Part shown: positions 1 through 8,834 of the stretch, piece after piece
Position numbering within the stretch: position 1 is the first letter of the stretch
Layout: every line of letters begins with the position of its first letter
Assembly (NCBI RefSeq): GCF_900101675.1
Contig: NZ_FNKG01000001.1
Span: forward strand, 1,471,378 to 1,535,377
Source of the DNA: Curtobacterium sp. UNCCL20
GTDB lineage: Bacteria; Actinomycetota; Actinomycetes; Actinomycetales; Microbacteriaceae
Direction of reading: 5' to 3'
DNA length: 64,000 nt
Notes under the pieces: generated by a model
What the model saw: only the letters and a program-made list of their open reading frames with translations
What the model was told of the DNA's origin: nothing
Database searches by the model: none
Made by a program: the position numbers and the translations under genes

Positions 1-1043
1 CTCCGGGTGCCCGGGCGGAGCGTCGAACCCGCCGTCGAGCACGACCACGAACCCGAGCCCGGCACATCCGTCCGGCAGACCGGCGCCCGGTCGACGTACA
101 CGGTGAGGACGGCACCGGGTTCGCCGGAGCCGGACACCGTCGACGGCTGGCTGCCGACCCGTTCGCCGGCACCGGGCGACGTGATGCGCGGGGCTGCCGG
201 TGCGGAGCGGTCCAGCGTGATCGTGACCGGGGCGGAAGCGGCGCTGCGGAGGTCGGATCGGTAGCCGTCCGCGGTGCTGGCGGTCTGGCTGGCGGTGACG
301 CTGAGTCGGGCGTCGGCGCGGGCGTCCGAGGTGGCTCCGGTGAGGGACACCGTCCACCGGCCGTCGCGACCGACCGTGGCAGTCCGGTCGGCGGTCGTGC
401 CGGAGACCGTGAGCGTGACGACCGAGCCGGGGTGGCCCGTCCCCGTGACCGGCCCGTTCGTGGGACGGGTGGTCGTGATCGTCGGTGGCACGATGACGTC
501 CGAGGCCGGGGCGCTGGCCGAGCCGAGGCCCGGTGCGTTCCGGTCGTGGACGGTGAAGACCTGCTGCGGGCCGGACCGGACGGTCGCGAAGCACGACCAG
601 GTACCGACATCGTGGACGACGGCCGAGCACCCGGCGGACCCGGTCGAGGCCGGCCCGGTGACCCGGACACCGTGCCCCGGGGTGCCGGTGCCGCTGAAGC
701 GGACGGTGCCGCTGGTGATGTCGCCCGGGTCGGCGATGGTCGGCTTCACCGGACGGTCAGTCGGCGTGCCCGGAGGTGGCGTCAGCCCGTTCTGCGGCTC
801 GCCCGTCGGCGCGGTCGGAGCCGGTTCGGCGCCGGGGAGGTAGGTGGGGGACGGCGACGGGGCGGTCTCCTCGACGGCGCCGGCAGTCGCTGCCGGATCC
901 GCCACCGCCGGCCCGGCCGCGCCGAGCAGCAGCGCACCCACGACCACGAAGCCACTGGTCACGAGCAGCGCGACGCGGGATCGCCGAACGCGGCCGTCGC
1001 CCCCGACTGCCTGATCGTCCACGTTGTCCCCGAGCGTGTTCAT
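1..1043 (-). CDS. Secreted or surface protein with Ig-like repeats, C-terminus beyond window
   Basis: The frame is open from an ATG at 1043 down to the window edge, so at least 347 residues are present and the 3' end is missing. Residues about 20-52 form a basic stretch, a hydrophobic segment (LLVTSGFVVVGALLLGAAG) and an AxA-like site, consistent with a signal peptide. A Pro/Thr/Ala-rich linker follows, then repeated beta-sandwich-like modules with the pattern G-x-G-x-P-G..V.V and a W-x-C pair, typical of bacterial Ig-like (Big-type) repeats in exported actinobacterial proteins. A GGATGGAG ribosome site precedes the ATG. The forward-strand frames over the same bases are antisense shadows. The function is not identifiable; adhesion or wall association is inference. 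Confidence 0.75.
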   Translation of the reverse strand, partial: MNTLGDNVDDQAVGGDGRVRRSRVALLVTSGFVVVGALLLGAAGPAVADPAATAGAVEETAPSPSPTYLPGAEPAPTAPTGEPQNGLTPPPGTPTDRPVKPTIADPGDITSGTVRFSGTGTPGHGVRVTGPASTGSAGCSAVVHDVGTWSCFATVRSGPQQVFTVHDRNAPGLGSASAPASDVIVPPTITTTRPTNGPVTGTGHPGSVVTLTVSGTTADRTATVGRDGRWTVSLTGATSDARADARLSVTASQTASTADGYRSDLRSAASAPVTITLDRSAPAAPRITSPGAGERVGSQPSTVSGSGEPGAVLTVYVDRAPVCRTDVPGSGSWSCSTAGSTLRPGTR

Positions 1044-1240
1044 CCGACTCCATCCCACGTGATCGAGGCGCTCGGGTCAATACGTCGGAAGGATGATGTC
1101 CGCCTTCCGGCCGACACGCCGTCGAGGCCGGACGTGCGGTGTGTGCGACTCGGGAATCGGCCGTGAACCGTGCCCGCGGACCGGCACGGGGTTGCCGCGT
1201 CGATAGAATCGATCCCGGCCGTCACGGCCTCGGAACGACC

Positions 1241-1276
1241 GCGGATCCCGACGCGCATGCGGATCCCGACGCGCAA
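1241..1276. repeat. Tandem 18-bp duplication in lemA leader
   Basis: Two adjacent 18-bp units (1241-1258 and 1259-1276) beginning GCGGATCCCGACGCGCA differ at one base. They lie between a TAGAAT -10-like box (1204-1209) and the AAAGGAG ribosome site (1275-1281) of the lemA-type gene. The second copy ends in the ribosome site. Confidence 0.85.
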
Positions 1277-1290
1277 AGGAGTACGCCCTC

Positions 1291-1872
1291 ATGGACACCG
1301 GACTCATCACGACGCTGATCGTCGTCGGAGTGGTGGTGGTCCTCCTCGTGATCATCGGGATCTACCTGTGGGTCACGTACAACGCGCTCGTCACGCTGAA
1401 GGTGCGCGTCGACGAGGCCTGGAGCGACATCTCCGTCCAGCTGAAGCGGCGGGCGGACCTCATCCCGACGATCGTGGACACGGTGAAGGGCTACGCGACA
1501 CACGAGAAGTCCGTCTTCGACGACGTCACGAAGGCCCGCTCCGAGACGCTCAGCGCCGGTGACGCGACCTCGGCCTCCGCAGCCGAGGGGCACATGCAGA
1601 AGGCGCTGAAGAGTGTGTTCGCCGTCGCCGAGGGGTACCCGCAGCTGCAGTCGAGCCAGAACTTCCTGCAGCTGCAGTCCGAGCTCGTCGACACCGAGGA
1701 CAAGATCCAGTCGGCCAGGCGCTTCTACAACGGCGGCGTCCGCGAGCTGAACACGAAGATCCGCGTCTTCCCGAACTCGTCGTTCGCGAAGAGCCGCCGC
1801 TTCACCGAGGCGCCGTTCTTCGAGACCGCCGAACCCGCGGCGATCGCGGAACCCCCGCGCGTCCAGTTCTGA
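1291..1872 (+). CDS. lemA: LemA family membrane protein
   Basis: A protein of 193 residues with one N-terminal transmembrane helix (about 5-27) followed by a helical domain carrying the LemA hallmarks: YNALVTLKVRVDEAWSDI and the RRADLIPTIVDTVKGY segment, and near the end the RRFYNGGVRELN motif. LemA proteins are membrane-anchored with an extracytoplasmic N-terminus; their biochemical role is unsettled. The ATG is preceded by AAAGGAG at 9-nt spacing. The gene lies 22 bp upstream of an M48 protease gene, a recurrent LemA-HtpX-type pairing suggesting a membrane quality-control function. Family assignment is firm; role is inferred. Confidence 0.93.
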   Translation: MDTGLITTLIVVGVVVVLLVIIGIYLWVTYNALVTLKVRVDEAWSDISVQLKRRADLIPTIVDTVKGYATHEKSVFDDVTKARSETLSAGDATSASAAEGHMQKALKSVFAVAEGYPQLQSSQNFLQLQSELVDTEDKIQSARRFYNGGVRELNTKIRVFPNSSFAKSRRFTEAPFFETAEPAAIAEPPRVQF

Positions 1873-1894
1873 TCCGACCGGCGTCGGCTGAGAC

Positions 1895-2797
1895 GTGTAC
1901 AGCGCGATCGCGCGGAACAAGCGCAACACCGTCCTCATCGTCCTGGTGTTCCTGCTGATCATCGGCGCGCTCGGCTTCCTCGGCGGGTACCTGGCGGGCA
2001 ACGTCTCGATCGGGGTCGTCGTCCTGGTCGTCGCGCTCGGGTACGCCGTGCTGCAGTACTTCCTCGCAGCCCGGCAGGCCACCGCCATCGCCGGTGGCAT
2101 CGAAATCGACCGTGCCACCGAACCCCGGCTCTGGCGCACGGTCGAGAACCTCGCCATCGCGACCGGCATGCCGATGCCCCGCGTCTTCGTGATCGAGGAC
2201 CCGTCGCCGAACGCCTTCGCCACCGGCCGCGACCCGGAGCACGCCATCGTCGCGGCGACCACGGGACTGCTGGCGATCATGGACGACCAGGAACTCGAAG
2301 GCGTCATGGCGCACGAGCTCGGGCACGTCCGGAACTACGACATCCGCGTCTCGACGATGGTGTTCGGCCTCGTCGTCGCGGTCGGCCTCATCGCGGACGT
2401 CCTCCTGCGGATCTCGGTCTTCAGCGGGCTCGCCGGCGGGCGGAACCGCAACAACGACAGCGGTGGCGGCGGGAACCCGATCCTCCTGATCGCGGGGATC
2501 GTCGCGGTCATCGTCGCCCCCGTCGCCGCCGCGGGCGTGCAGGCCGCGGTGTCGCGGCAGCGCGAGTACCTCGCGGACGCGACCGGTGCGATGACGACGC
2601 GGCACCCGGAGGGCCTCGCCCGCGCGCTCGAGAAGCTCGGCGCGTACGGGCGGCCGATGCAGACGCAGAACTCGTCGATGGCGCACCTCTGGATCGCTGA
2701 CCCGATGCGCCCGGGGGTCATGGACCGTCTGTTCTCGACGCATCCGCCGCTGCCGGACCGCATCGCGCGTCTCCGCGCCAGCATCGACCGCTTCTGA
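1895..2797 (+). CDS. htpX: M48 family membrane zinc metalloprotease (HtpX-like)
   Basis: A protein of 300 residues starting at GTG 1895, with two N-terminal membrane helices (about 13-33 and 38-57), the zinc motif HELGH at 140-144, two further hydrophobic segments (about 155-175 and 195-215), and a downstream glutamate in the QREYLADA segment that supplies the third zinc ligand in this family. It is slightly longer than E. coli HtpX but has the same order of elements. HtpX-type proteases degrade misfolded membrane proteins. It follows the lemA gene closely and is probably co-transcribed. The gene symbol is by family resemblance. Confidence 0.9.
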   Translation: MYSAIARNKRNTVLIVLVFLLIIGALGFLGGYLAGNVSIGVVVLVVALGYAVLQYFLAARQATAIAGGIEIDRATEPRLWRTVENLAIATGMPMPRVFVIEDPSPNAFATGRDPEHAIVAATTGLLAIMDDQELEGVMAHELGHVRNYDIRVSTMVFGLVVAVGLIADVLLRISVFSGLAGGRNRNNDSGGGGNPILLIAGIVAVIVAPVAAAGVQAAVSRQREYLADATGAMTTRHPEGLARALEKLGAYGRPMQTQNSSMAHLWIADPMRPGVMDRLFSTHPPLPDRIARLRASIDRF

Positions 2798-2820
2798 CAG
2801 GACGCGGGGCGCGACGGGCG

Positions 2821-2868
2821 GACGGCCTGGAGGCGCGTGGCGGGGTCGCCACGCGCCTCCGGGCCGTC
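2821..2868. terminator. GC-rich hairpin between convergent genes (palindrome family copy)
   Basis: 22-nt arms (2821-2842 and 2847-2868, one mismatch) around a 4-nt loop, built on GCCTGGAGGCGCGTGGCG. It lies between the htpX-like gene and the convergent winged-helix gene and overlaps the latter's stop codon, so it can serve both directions. There is no clear T-tract, as is usual for GC-rich actinobacteria. Confidence 0.75.
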
Positions 2869-4126
2869 ACACCGCCGGTTCGGGTTCCGCAGCCCGGTCT
2901 GCGTCGTCGGCCGCGACGTGCGGCACCAGCGCCACCCCGAGGGCGGCGGCGACCGCCGCGGCGGCCGTGCCGCGGTCGGTGACCTCGACCGCGTCGAGGC
3001 CCTGCCAAGCGGCCGTCCGTCGCAGCGTGTCGGCGAGCCGGTCCGCGTCGAGCCGCTCGCCGGGTTCCTGCCATGCCGTGCGGACCCGGAGCACGCCACG
3101 CTGCCGGTCGCTCTTGAGGTCGACGCGCCCGACGAGCCGGTCGTCCTGCAGCACCGGCAGCACGTAGTACCCGAACACCCGCTTCGGCGCGGGCGTGTAG
3201 ATCTCGATCCGGTAGTGGAAGCCGTACATCCGCTCGGCCCGCCGACGGAACCACACCACGGGGTCGAACGGGCTGAGCACGGCATCGGCCGTGAGCCGTC
3301 GGGGCACCCGGGCGTCGGCGTGCAGCCACGCCCGCTCGCCCCACCCCTCGACCTGCACGGGCAGGAGTTCGCCGGCCGCGGTCAGGTCGGCGATCGCAGC
3401 GGCGGTGTCGTCGGAGCGGAGTCGGAAGTAGTCGGCGATGTCCGCACGCGTCCCCACACCGAGCGCCCGGGCCGATCGGCGGACGAGTTCGAGGATCGCG
3501 GCCGGGCGTGCCGGTGCGGTCTCGAGTGTGCCGGCGGGCAGGACCTGCTCGGGGAGGGCGTAGACGCGCTCGAAGCCCGCACGTCCCGCCGTCACGACGT
3601 CGCCCCAGCGGAACATCTGCTCGAGGCCGAGCTTGACGTCGCTCCACCCCCACCACGGCCCACGGCGGACGTTCGACTCGTGCTCGACCGCGCTGGCCGG
3701 CATCGGACCCTGGGCCCGGAGCAGTGCCTGCAGCTCACGCCGGACCCCTTCGGTGCGGTCCACCGATGCGACCCGGACCGGTCGGGCGTCGCGCTCACGC
3801 AGGGCGTCCATGCGCCAGCGGAACAGCGGGAGGTCGTCGCGGTCGATGAACGCCGCTTCGTGCGCCCAGTACTCGGTGTACGGGCCTCGCGCGGTCATCG
3901 TCAGCCGGTCGAGCGTCGCCTTGTCGTACGCGCCGAGGCGGGCGAAGAGCGGCAGGTAGTGGCTGCGCTCGAACACGTTCACCGAGTCGATCTGCAGGAG
4001 CCCGAGCCGGGCGAACCCGGCGTTCAGCGCACGCGTGGCGACCGCATCGGCAGGGGGCCGACCGAACCCCTGCGCGGCCAGGGCGACACGACGGGCCTCG
4101 GCGGCGGAGAGCGTGGTCCTGACCAT
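2867..4126 (-). CDS. Winged-helix DNA-binding protein, YcaQ-type (HTH_42)
   Basis: A protein of 419 residues from ATG 4126. It begins with the LSAAEARRVALAAQGF segment and contains RLGLLQIDSVNVFERSHYLPLFARLG, YWAHEAAFI and the C-terminal LSPFDPVVWFRRRAERMYGF and RVFGYYVLPVL blocks, the layout of the HTH_42 / YcaQ family. Characterised members are DNA glycosylases that unhook interstrand crosslinks or excise alkylated bases. An in-frame upstream extension is antisense to the neighbouring permease and was rejected. A TAGCGT box lies 7 nt before the ATG without a Shine-Dalgarno site, so the mRNA is probably leaderless. It is divergent from the AI-2E permease gene with 94 bp between starts. Confidence 0.88.
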   Translation of the reverse strand: MVRTTLSAAEARRVALAAQGFGRPPADAVATRALNAGFARLGLLQIDSVNVFERSHYLPLFARLGAYDKATLDRLTMTARGPYTEYWAHEAAFIDRDDLPLFRWRMDALRERDARPVRVASVDRTEGVRRELQALLRAQGPMPASAVEHESNVRRGPWWGWSDVKLGLEQMFRWGDVVTAGRAGFERVYALPEQVLPAGTLETAPARPAAILELVRRSARALGVGTRADIADYFRLRSDDTAAAIADLTAAGELLPVQVEGWGERAWLHADARVPRRLTADAVLSPFDPVVWFRRRAERMYGFHYRIEIYTPAPKRVFGYYVLPVLQDDRLVGRVDLKSDRQRGVLRVRTAWQEPGERLDADRLADTLRRTAAWQGLDAVEVTDRGTAAAAVAAALGVALVPHVAADDADRAAEPEPAV

Positions 4127-4220
4127 GGCCTCGACGCTACCGATCGCCGCCGACACCGGACGTACCCCGGTGTATGCCGCATCTGGTACCTGCCAGGACG
4201 CACATCGGTACACTCGCGGC

Positions 4221-5486
4221 ATGGCATGGGGCAGACAGCAGCAACCGACGCATCCCGACCCCGTGGTCGAGCAGTCCGTCCCGACGGGCATGCGCATCGC
4301 GGGCGCGTGGTCCTGGCGGGTGCTCGTCGTCGTCGGTGTCATCGCCGTGTTCATCTGGCTGATGTCGGTGTTCAGCGAGATCCTCATCCCGTTCCTCATC
4401 GGCATCGTCATCTCGGCGCTCCTCGTGCCGATCTCGAACTGGCTGCAGCGACACCACGTGCCGAAGTGGGCGGCGGTCGTGATCAGCCTGCTCGGCGGGA
4501 TCGCGGCCCTCGGTGCCCTCATCTGGCTCGTCGTCGACCAGGTCATCGCGTCGTACCCGTCGCTGCGTGACCGCACGGTGGAGCAGTACGCGAACATCAA
4601 GGACTTCGTCCTCAACTCCGGCCTCGGCGTCACCCAGGGCGACGTCAACGGGTGGCTCAACGACGGCACGAAGTGGCTGCAGGACAACTCCGGCTCGATC
4701 CTGTCCGGCGTGGCCAGCGCCGGCTCGGGCGCGACGCACGTGTTCGAGGCGCTGTTCATCATCCTGTTCACGACGATCTTCCTGCTCATCGACGGCAAGA
4801 ACGTGTGGCGCTGGTCGGTGCGGCTCTTCCCGAAGAAGGCGCGCGCAGCGGTCGACGGCGCGGGCGTGGCCGGCTGGATCACGCTGACGAGCTTCATCCG
4901 CGTGCAGATCTTCGTCGCGTTCGTCGACGCGGTGGGCATCGGCCTCGGCGCGTTCATCGTCGGCCTGTTCTTCGGCGGGATGCCGCTCGTCATCCCGATC
5001 GCGGCGTTCGTCTTCCTCGGTGCGTTCATCCCCGTCGTCGGTGCGATCGTGACGGGCTTCCTCGCCGTCTTCGTCGCCCTCATCTTCAACGGGCCGCTCG
5101 CCGCGATCCTGGTGCTCGGCGTCGTCCTGCTCGTGCAGCAGATCGAGGGGCACATCCTCCAGCCGCTCGTGATGGGCAACGCGGTCAAGGTGCACCCGCT
5201 CGCGGTGGTGCTCGGCGTCACCGCGGCGTCCGGCCTCGCGGGCATCGCCGGTGCCTTCTTCGCCGTCCCGCTCATCGCGACGCTGAACGCCATGGTCACG
5301 ACGATCGCGAGCGGCCGGTGGCGCCGACTCGACTCCGAGCACGTGCTCGAGGCCACCCCGAAGCGCGGCCAGCACGGGCAGCTCCAGCTCATGCGACGTC
5401 GTCGGCACACCGTGGGCGACGACGTCCCCGCTCCCGGCTCGAAGCCCGAGCCGGCCGCCGAGGACGGCACCGCCAGCACGAACTGA
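4221..5486 (+). CDS. AI-2E family transporter (PF01594 permease)
   Basis: A protein of 421 residues. After a short polar N-terminus there are paired hydrophobic helices (about 32-75), a soluble insert with repeated WL segments, and a cluster of C-terminal membrane helices including the GGMPLVIPIAAFVFLGAFIP and LVQQIEGHILQPLVMG blocks diagnostic of the family. Members export small molecules or act as Na+/H+ antiporters; the substrate cannot be told from sequence. ATG 4221 was chosen over an upstream in-frame start because TACACT at 4209-4214 lies 6 nt before it (leaderless) and the upstream extension overlaps the divergent gene. The C-terminal tail is polar. Confidence 0.9.
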   Translation: MAWGRQQQPTHPDPVVEQSVPTGMRIAGAWSWRVLVVVGVIAVFIWLMSVFSEILIPFLIGIVISALLVPISNWLQRHHVPKWAAVVISLLGGIAALGALIWLVVDQVIASYPSLRDRTVEQYANIKDFVLNSGLGVTQGDVNGWLNDGTKWLQDNSGSILSGVASAGSGATHVFEALFIILFTTIFLLIDGKNVWRWSVRLFPKKARAAVDGAGVAGWITLTSFIRVQIFVAFVDAVGIGLGAFIVGLFFGGMPLVIPIAAFVFLGAFIPVVGAIVTGFLAVFVALIFNGPLAAILVLGVVLLVQQIEGHILQPLVMGNAVKVHPLAVVLGVTAASGLAGIAGAFFAVPLIATLNAMVTTIASGRWRRLDSEHVLEATPKRGQHGQLQLMRRRRHTVGDDVPAPGSKPEPAAEDGTASTN

Positions 5487-5531
5487 CGTCACGGGTTCGT
5501 CAGGAACGGCCGGACCGACGATGATGGGACC

Positions 5532-6776
5532 GTGACCGACTCCACTGCGACGCTGATCCCCACACTCGACGACATCGAGAAGGCGCGCGAGACGATCGCC
5601 GGGGTGGCGCGGGTCACCCCCATGGAGACGTCGGAGTTCCTCGCGGAGATGCTCGGTTCGCCCGTGCACCTGAAGTGCGAGAACCTGCAGCGCACCGGCG
5701 CGTACAAGGTCCGCGGCGCCTACAACCGCCTGTCGACCCTCGACGCCGAACAGCGGGCCGCGGGCGTCGTGGCCGCCAGCGCCGGCAACCACGCCCAGGG
5801 AGTCGCGCTCGCCGCCCGCGAACTCGGCATCCCGGCGACGATCTTCACCCCGGTGGGCGTCGCCCTCCCGAAGCTGCAGGCGACGCGGCACTACGGCGCC
5901 GAGGTCGTCCTCCGAGGGCACTCCGTGGAAGAGGCGCTGAGCGCCGCGAAGGACTTCGCGCACCGCACGGGCGCCGTCTTCATCCCGCCGTTCGACCACC
6001 CCGCGGTGATCGCCGGCCAGGGCACCCTGGGCCTCGAGATCCTCGACCAGGTGCCCGACGCCGACACCGTCATCGTCCCGATCGGCGGCGGCGGGGTCAT
6101 CGCCGGCATCGCCCTCGCCGTGAAGGGCATGTCCGAGCGCCTCGGTCGGCCCATCCGGGTCATCGGGGTGCAGGCCGAGAACGCCGCCGCCTACCCGAGC
6201 TCGCTCGAGGCCGGCGAACCGGTCACGGTCACGACGAAGCCGACCATCGCCGACGGCATCGCGGTCGCCCGTCCCGGGGACATGAACTTCCCGATCATCC
6301 GCGACATGGTCGACGACATCGTCACGGTGTCCGACGACGACGTCGCCCGCGCCCTGCTCGTACTGCTCGAACGCGCCAAGCTCGTCGTCGAGGCCGCCGG
6401 GGCCGTCGGTGTCGCCGCGATCATGTCCGGTGCCGTGCACGACACCGGCCGGACCGTGGTCCTGCTGAGCGGCGGCAACATCGACCCGCTCATGATGGAG
6501 CGCGTGATCACCCGCGGGCTCGTCGCGGCGTCGCGGTACATCGGCATCCGCATCATGCTGCCGGACCGTCCGGGCCAGCTCGCCCGCGTCGCGCAGGTCA
6601 TCTCGGACGCCGGCGCGAACGTCGTCGAGGTCCTCCACACCCGCCACGGCCAGGGGCTCGTCATCAACGAGGTCGCGCTCGACCTGTCGATCGAGGCGCG
6701 CGGCCCCGAGCACGCGCAGGAGGTCATGCACCGCCTCCACGAGGTCGGCTTCCGTCCGGAGCTGCTGGAGAACTGA
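5532..6776 (+). CDS. ilvA: Threonine ammonia-lyase (threonine dehydratase), ACT-domain form
   Basis: A protein of 414 residues that deaminates L-threonine to 2-oxobutanoate using PLP. The catalytic lysine is K59 in RTGAYKVRGAYN, the phosphate-binding loop is ASAGNHAQGVA, and the glycine-rich GGGGVIAGIA segment lies near 188-197. The last about 80 residues form a single ACT-like domain (MLPDRPGQLARVAQVI). The length fits the short TdcB-like form rather than the long biosynthetic IlvA with two ACT-like repeats. The start is GTG 5532, 6 nt after a GATGAT box with no ribosome site, so probably leaderless. A terminator palindrome follows. Confidence 0.93.
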   Translation: MTDSTATLIPTLDDIEKARETIAGVARVTPMETSEFLAEMLGSPVHLKCENLQRTGAYKVRGAYNRLSTLDAEQRAAGVVAASAGNHAQGVALAARELGIPATIFTPVGVALPKLQATRHYGAEVVLRGHSVEEALSAAKDFAHRTGAVFIPPFDHPAVIAGQGTLGLEILDQVPDADTVIVPIGGGGVIAGIALAVKGMSERLGRPIRVIGVQAENAAAYPSSLEAGEPVTVTTKPTIADGIAVARPGDMNFPIIRDMVDDIVTVSDDDVARALLVLLERAKLVVEAAGAVGVAAIMSGAVHDTGRTVVLLSGGNIDPLMMERVITRGLVAASRYIGIRIMLPDRPGQLARVAQVISDAGANVVEVLHTRHGQGLVINEVALDLSIEARGPEHAQEVMHRLHEVGFRPELLEN

Positions 6777-6786
6777 ACGGGCCCAC

Positions 6787-6836
6787 TGACGGACAGGAGG
6801 CGCGGTGCCAGCCGGCACCGCGCCTCCTGTTCGTCA
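6787..6836. terminator. Palindrome-family hairpin between convergent ilvA and greA
   Basis: About 23-nt arms containing GGAGGCGCGGTGCC and its complement around a 4-nt centre, located 10 bp after the ilvA stop and 11 bp before the greA stop. The position suits a bidirectional terminator. Confidence 0.78.
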
Positions 6837-6846
6837 GCAGTGCTGA

Positions 6847-7335
6847 CTACGGCTCGTAGCGTTCGACCTTCGTCACCTCGACGGCGATCTCCTTGCCGTT
6901 CGGCGCGGTGTAGGTGGCCTTGTCGCCGGCGCGGAGGCCGACGATCGCGGCGCCGACCGGGCTGACCGGGCTGTAGACGGTGAGGTCCGAGCCCTCGGCG
7001 ACGATCTCGCGGTTGCCGACGAGGAACGTCGACTCGTCGCCCGCGATGACCGCGGTGACGACGGTGCCGGGCTCGACGGTGCCGTCGAACACCGCTTCGC
7101 TGACGGTGGCGTGCTTGAGGAGCTCGGTGAGCTGGCGGATGCGGGCCTCGATCTTGCCCTGCTCGTCCTTGGCGGCGTGGTAGCCGCCGTTCTCCTTGAG
7201 GTCGCCCTCTTCGCGAGCGGCTTCGATGCGGTTCGCGATCTCCTGACGGCCGGCACCGGAGAGCGTCTCGAGCTCGGCCGTCAGCCGGTCGTGCGCCTCT
7301 TGCGTGAGCCAGGTGACCTGGGTGTCGTTGCTCAT
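6847..7335 (-). CDS. greA: Transcription elongation factor GreA
   Basis: A protein of 162 residues. It rescues backtracked RNA polymerase by stimulating transcript cleavage. The N-terminal coiled-coil carries the acidic tip in RIEAAREEGDLKENGGYHAA, and the C-terminal FKBP-like domain ends with SPVSPVGAAIVGLRAGDKATY. The ATG at 7335 was chosen because it gives the family's usual length and is preceded by a GAAGGG ribosome site; an upstream in-frame start would add a basic non-homologous stretch. It is convergent with ilvA. Confidence 0.96.
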   Translation of the reverse strand: MSNDTQVTWLTQEAHDRLTAELETLSGAGRQEIANRIEAAREEGDLKENGGYHAAKDEQGKIEARIRQLTELLKHATVSEAVFDGTVEPGTVVTAVIAGDESTFLVGNREIVAEGSDLTVYSPVSPVGAAIVGLRAGDKATYTAPNGKEIAVEVTKVERYEP

Positions 7336-7404
7336 CGTGGATTTCCCTTCAGCATGGAACAAGACCGGCCGGTGTGGCCGGTCTCGTCCGCGAATCAAGG
7401 CAGT

Positions 7405-7917
7405 CTAGGGAACCCAGCAGTCGTGGATCAAGCCGGTCACGCCACGAGTCACGGTCTTCACAGGCGTCGTGATGCTGCGACTGCGCTGATCGGACGCTGG
7501 GATCCGGATCTCCTTCCACCCGACGATCGTGAACGACTTGTCGAGGACCTGCACGGCGCACTTCGCAGTCACGCCCGGGTCGACCGACACCTGCGTGTGC
7601 ACGACCGTCTCGTGGGAGGAGACCACCTCGTACCCGACGTCGTCGGTGTCGAGCCCGTGGCTGGTCTGTCCGGGGCCGGCCCAGATCACCCACACGATGA
7701 AGACCAGGGCGACGGCAGCGGCGGCGACGACCCCGACGAGGCGGGCCCGACGGGCGCGGCCGGGGGTGCGGCCGTAGCGGTCGTCCAGCGTCGCGGTGGT
7801 GCTGGCGGACGGCTGAGGTGCCGGTGGGTGCTGCGGTTCGGACAGTTCGGGGCTCCCGGGGTGATTATCCTGATCCCAGGGTAGTTCACGCCTGGCTGTG
7901 TGCTGCCCGCCTCCCAC
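7405..7917 (-). CDS. DUF4307 family single-span membrane protein
   Basis: A protein of 170 residues. A polar Pro-rich N-terminus leads to LDDRYGRTPGRARRARLVG, then one transmembrane helix (about 61-81) and an exported domain with ECxVxVxDK-like patterning (KCAVQVLDKSFTIVGWKEI), the layout of the actinobacterial DUF4307 family often found beside mca. GTG 7917 is the only plausible start and has GGAG 9 nt upstream. Only 26 bp separate it from the divergent mca start, so the two promoters must overlap. Its function is unknown. Confidence 0.8.
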   Translation of the reverse strand: MGGGQHTARRELPWDQDNHPGSPELSEPQHPPAPQPSASTTATLDDRYGRTPGRARRARLVGVVAAAAVALVFIVWVIWAGPGQTSHGLDTDDVGYEVVSSHETVVHTQVSVDPGVTAKCAVQVLDKSFTIVGWKEIRIPASDQRSRSITTPVKTVTRGVTGLIHDCWVP

Positions 7918-7943
7918 ACCGATCCACTCCGTGAGGAAGTCCT

Positions 7944-8834
7944 GTGCCGTACCGCCTGATGGCCGTCCACGCCCACCCCGACGACGAGTCGAGCAAGGGA
8001 GCGGCGACGGCGGCGAAGTACGCGGCCGAGGGCGACGACGTGCTCGTCGTCTCCTGCACCGGTGGCGAGGCCGGCGACATCCTCAACGAGCAGCTCGGCG
8101 AACCCGCCACCAGCCGCGCACACCGCGACATGGCCGGGTACCGACGCACCGAGATGGCGGCGGCGCAGGCGGCCCTCGGCGTCGACCACGTGTGGCTCGG
8201 CTACCACGACTCCGGGCTCCCCGACGCTGAGAAGGGCGAGACCGTCCGCCCCGGGACCTTCTCCACGGTGCCGCTCGAGTACTCCACCGAGGCGCTCGTC
8301 CGGGTCATCCGCCGGTTCCGTCCGCACGTGCTCGTCACCTACGACGAGAACGGCGGCTACCCGCACCCGGACCACATCCGGACGCACGAGGTCTCCGTCG
8401 CCGCCTGGCGCGACGCGGCCGACCCCGCGAAGTACCCGGAGGCCGGACCCGCCTGGTCGATCTCGAAGCTGTACTACGAGCGCACGATGAACCCGCGGCG
8501 CTTCCGCACGGTCTTCGAGGCCCTGCGGGAACGCGACCCGGACAGCCCGGCCGTCGAGCAGCTCCGCGAGTGGGTCGAGCGGTTCGCCGACCGGCCCGAC
8601 CTCGCCACCAGCCACGTCGACGTGCACGAGTACTTCGACGCCCGCGACGCCGCACTCCGGGCGCACGCCAGCCAGGTGCCGCCGGACAGCGCCTTCTTCT
8701 ACTGGCCCAACGACCTCCTCGCGACGGTGTGGCCGACCGAGGACTACCAGCTCGTCGAGGCCCGCGTGCCCACCGAGCTGCCCGAGACCGACCTCTTCGC
8801 GGGGATCCCCGCCGACAAGGACACCGACGCGTGA
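7944..8834 (+). CDS. mca: Mycothiol S-conjugate amidase
   Basis: A protein of 296 residues of the PIG-L / LmbE zinc hydrolase fold. It cleaves mycothiol S-conjugates to a mercapturic acid and GlcN-inositol during detoxification. Zinc ligands are visible in HPDDE (11-15) and HPDH (141-144), and the length and the YDENGGYPHPDH block fit Mca rather than the shorter deacetylase MshB. The GTG start at 7944 has AGGAAG upstream. The overlapping downstream gene is probably translationally coupled. The presence of mca implies a mycothiol-using actinobacterium. Confidence 0.93.
   Translation: MPYRLMAVHAHPDDESSKGAATAAKYAAEGDDVLVVSCTGGEAGDILNEQLGEPATSRAHRDMAGYRRTEMAAAQAALGVDHVWLGYHDSGLPDAEKGETVRPGTFSTVPLEYSTEALVRVIRRFRPHVLVTYDENGGYPHPDHIRTHEVSVAAWRDAADPAKYPEAGPAWSISKLYYERTMNPRRFRTVFEALRERDPDSPAVEQLREWVERFADRPDLATSHVDVHEYFDARDAALRAHASQVPPDSAFFYWPNDLLATVWPTEDYQLVEARVPTELPETDLFAGIPADKDTDA

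Noticed and set aside
274..1166. Two long forward frames at the left end
   Set aside because: They are antisense to the minus-strand Ig-repeat protein, which has a signal peptide, repeated domain pattern and a ribosome site.
4137..6818. An 893-codon minus-strand frame over the AI-2E permease and ilvA genes
   Set aside because: Antisense of two recognised proteins; no domain visible and no sensible start.
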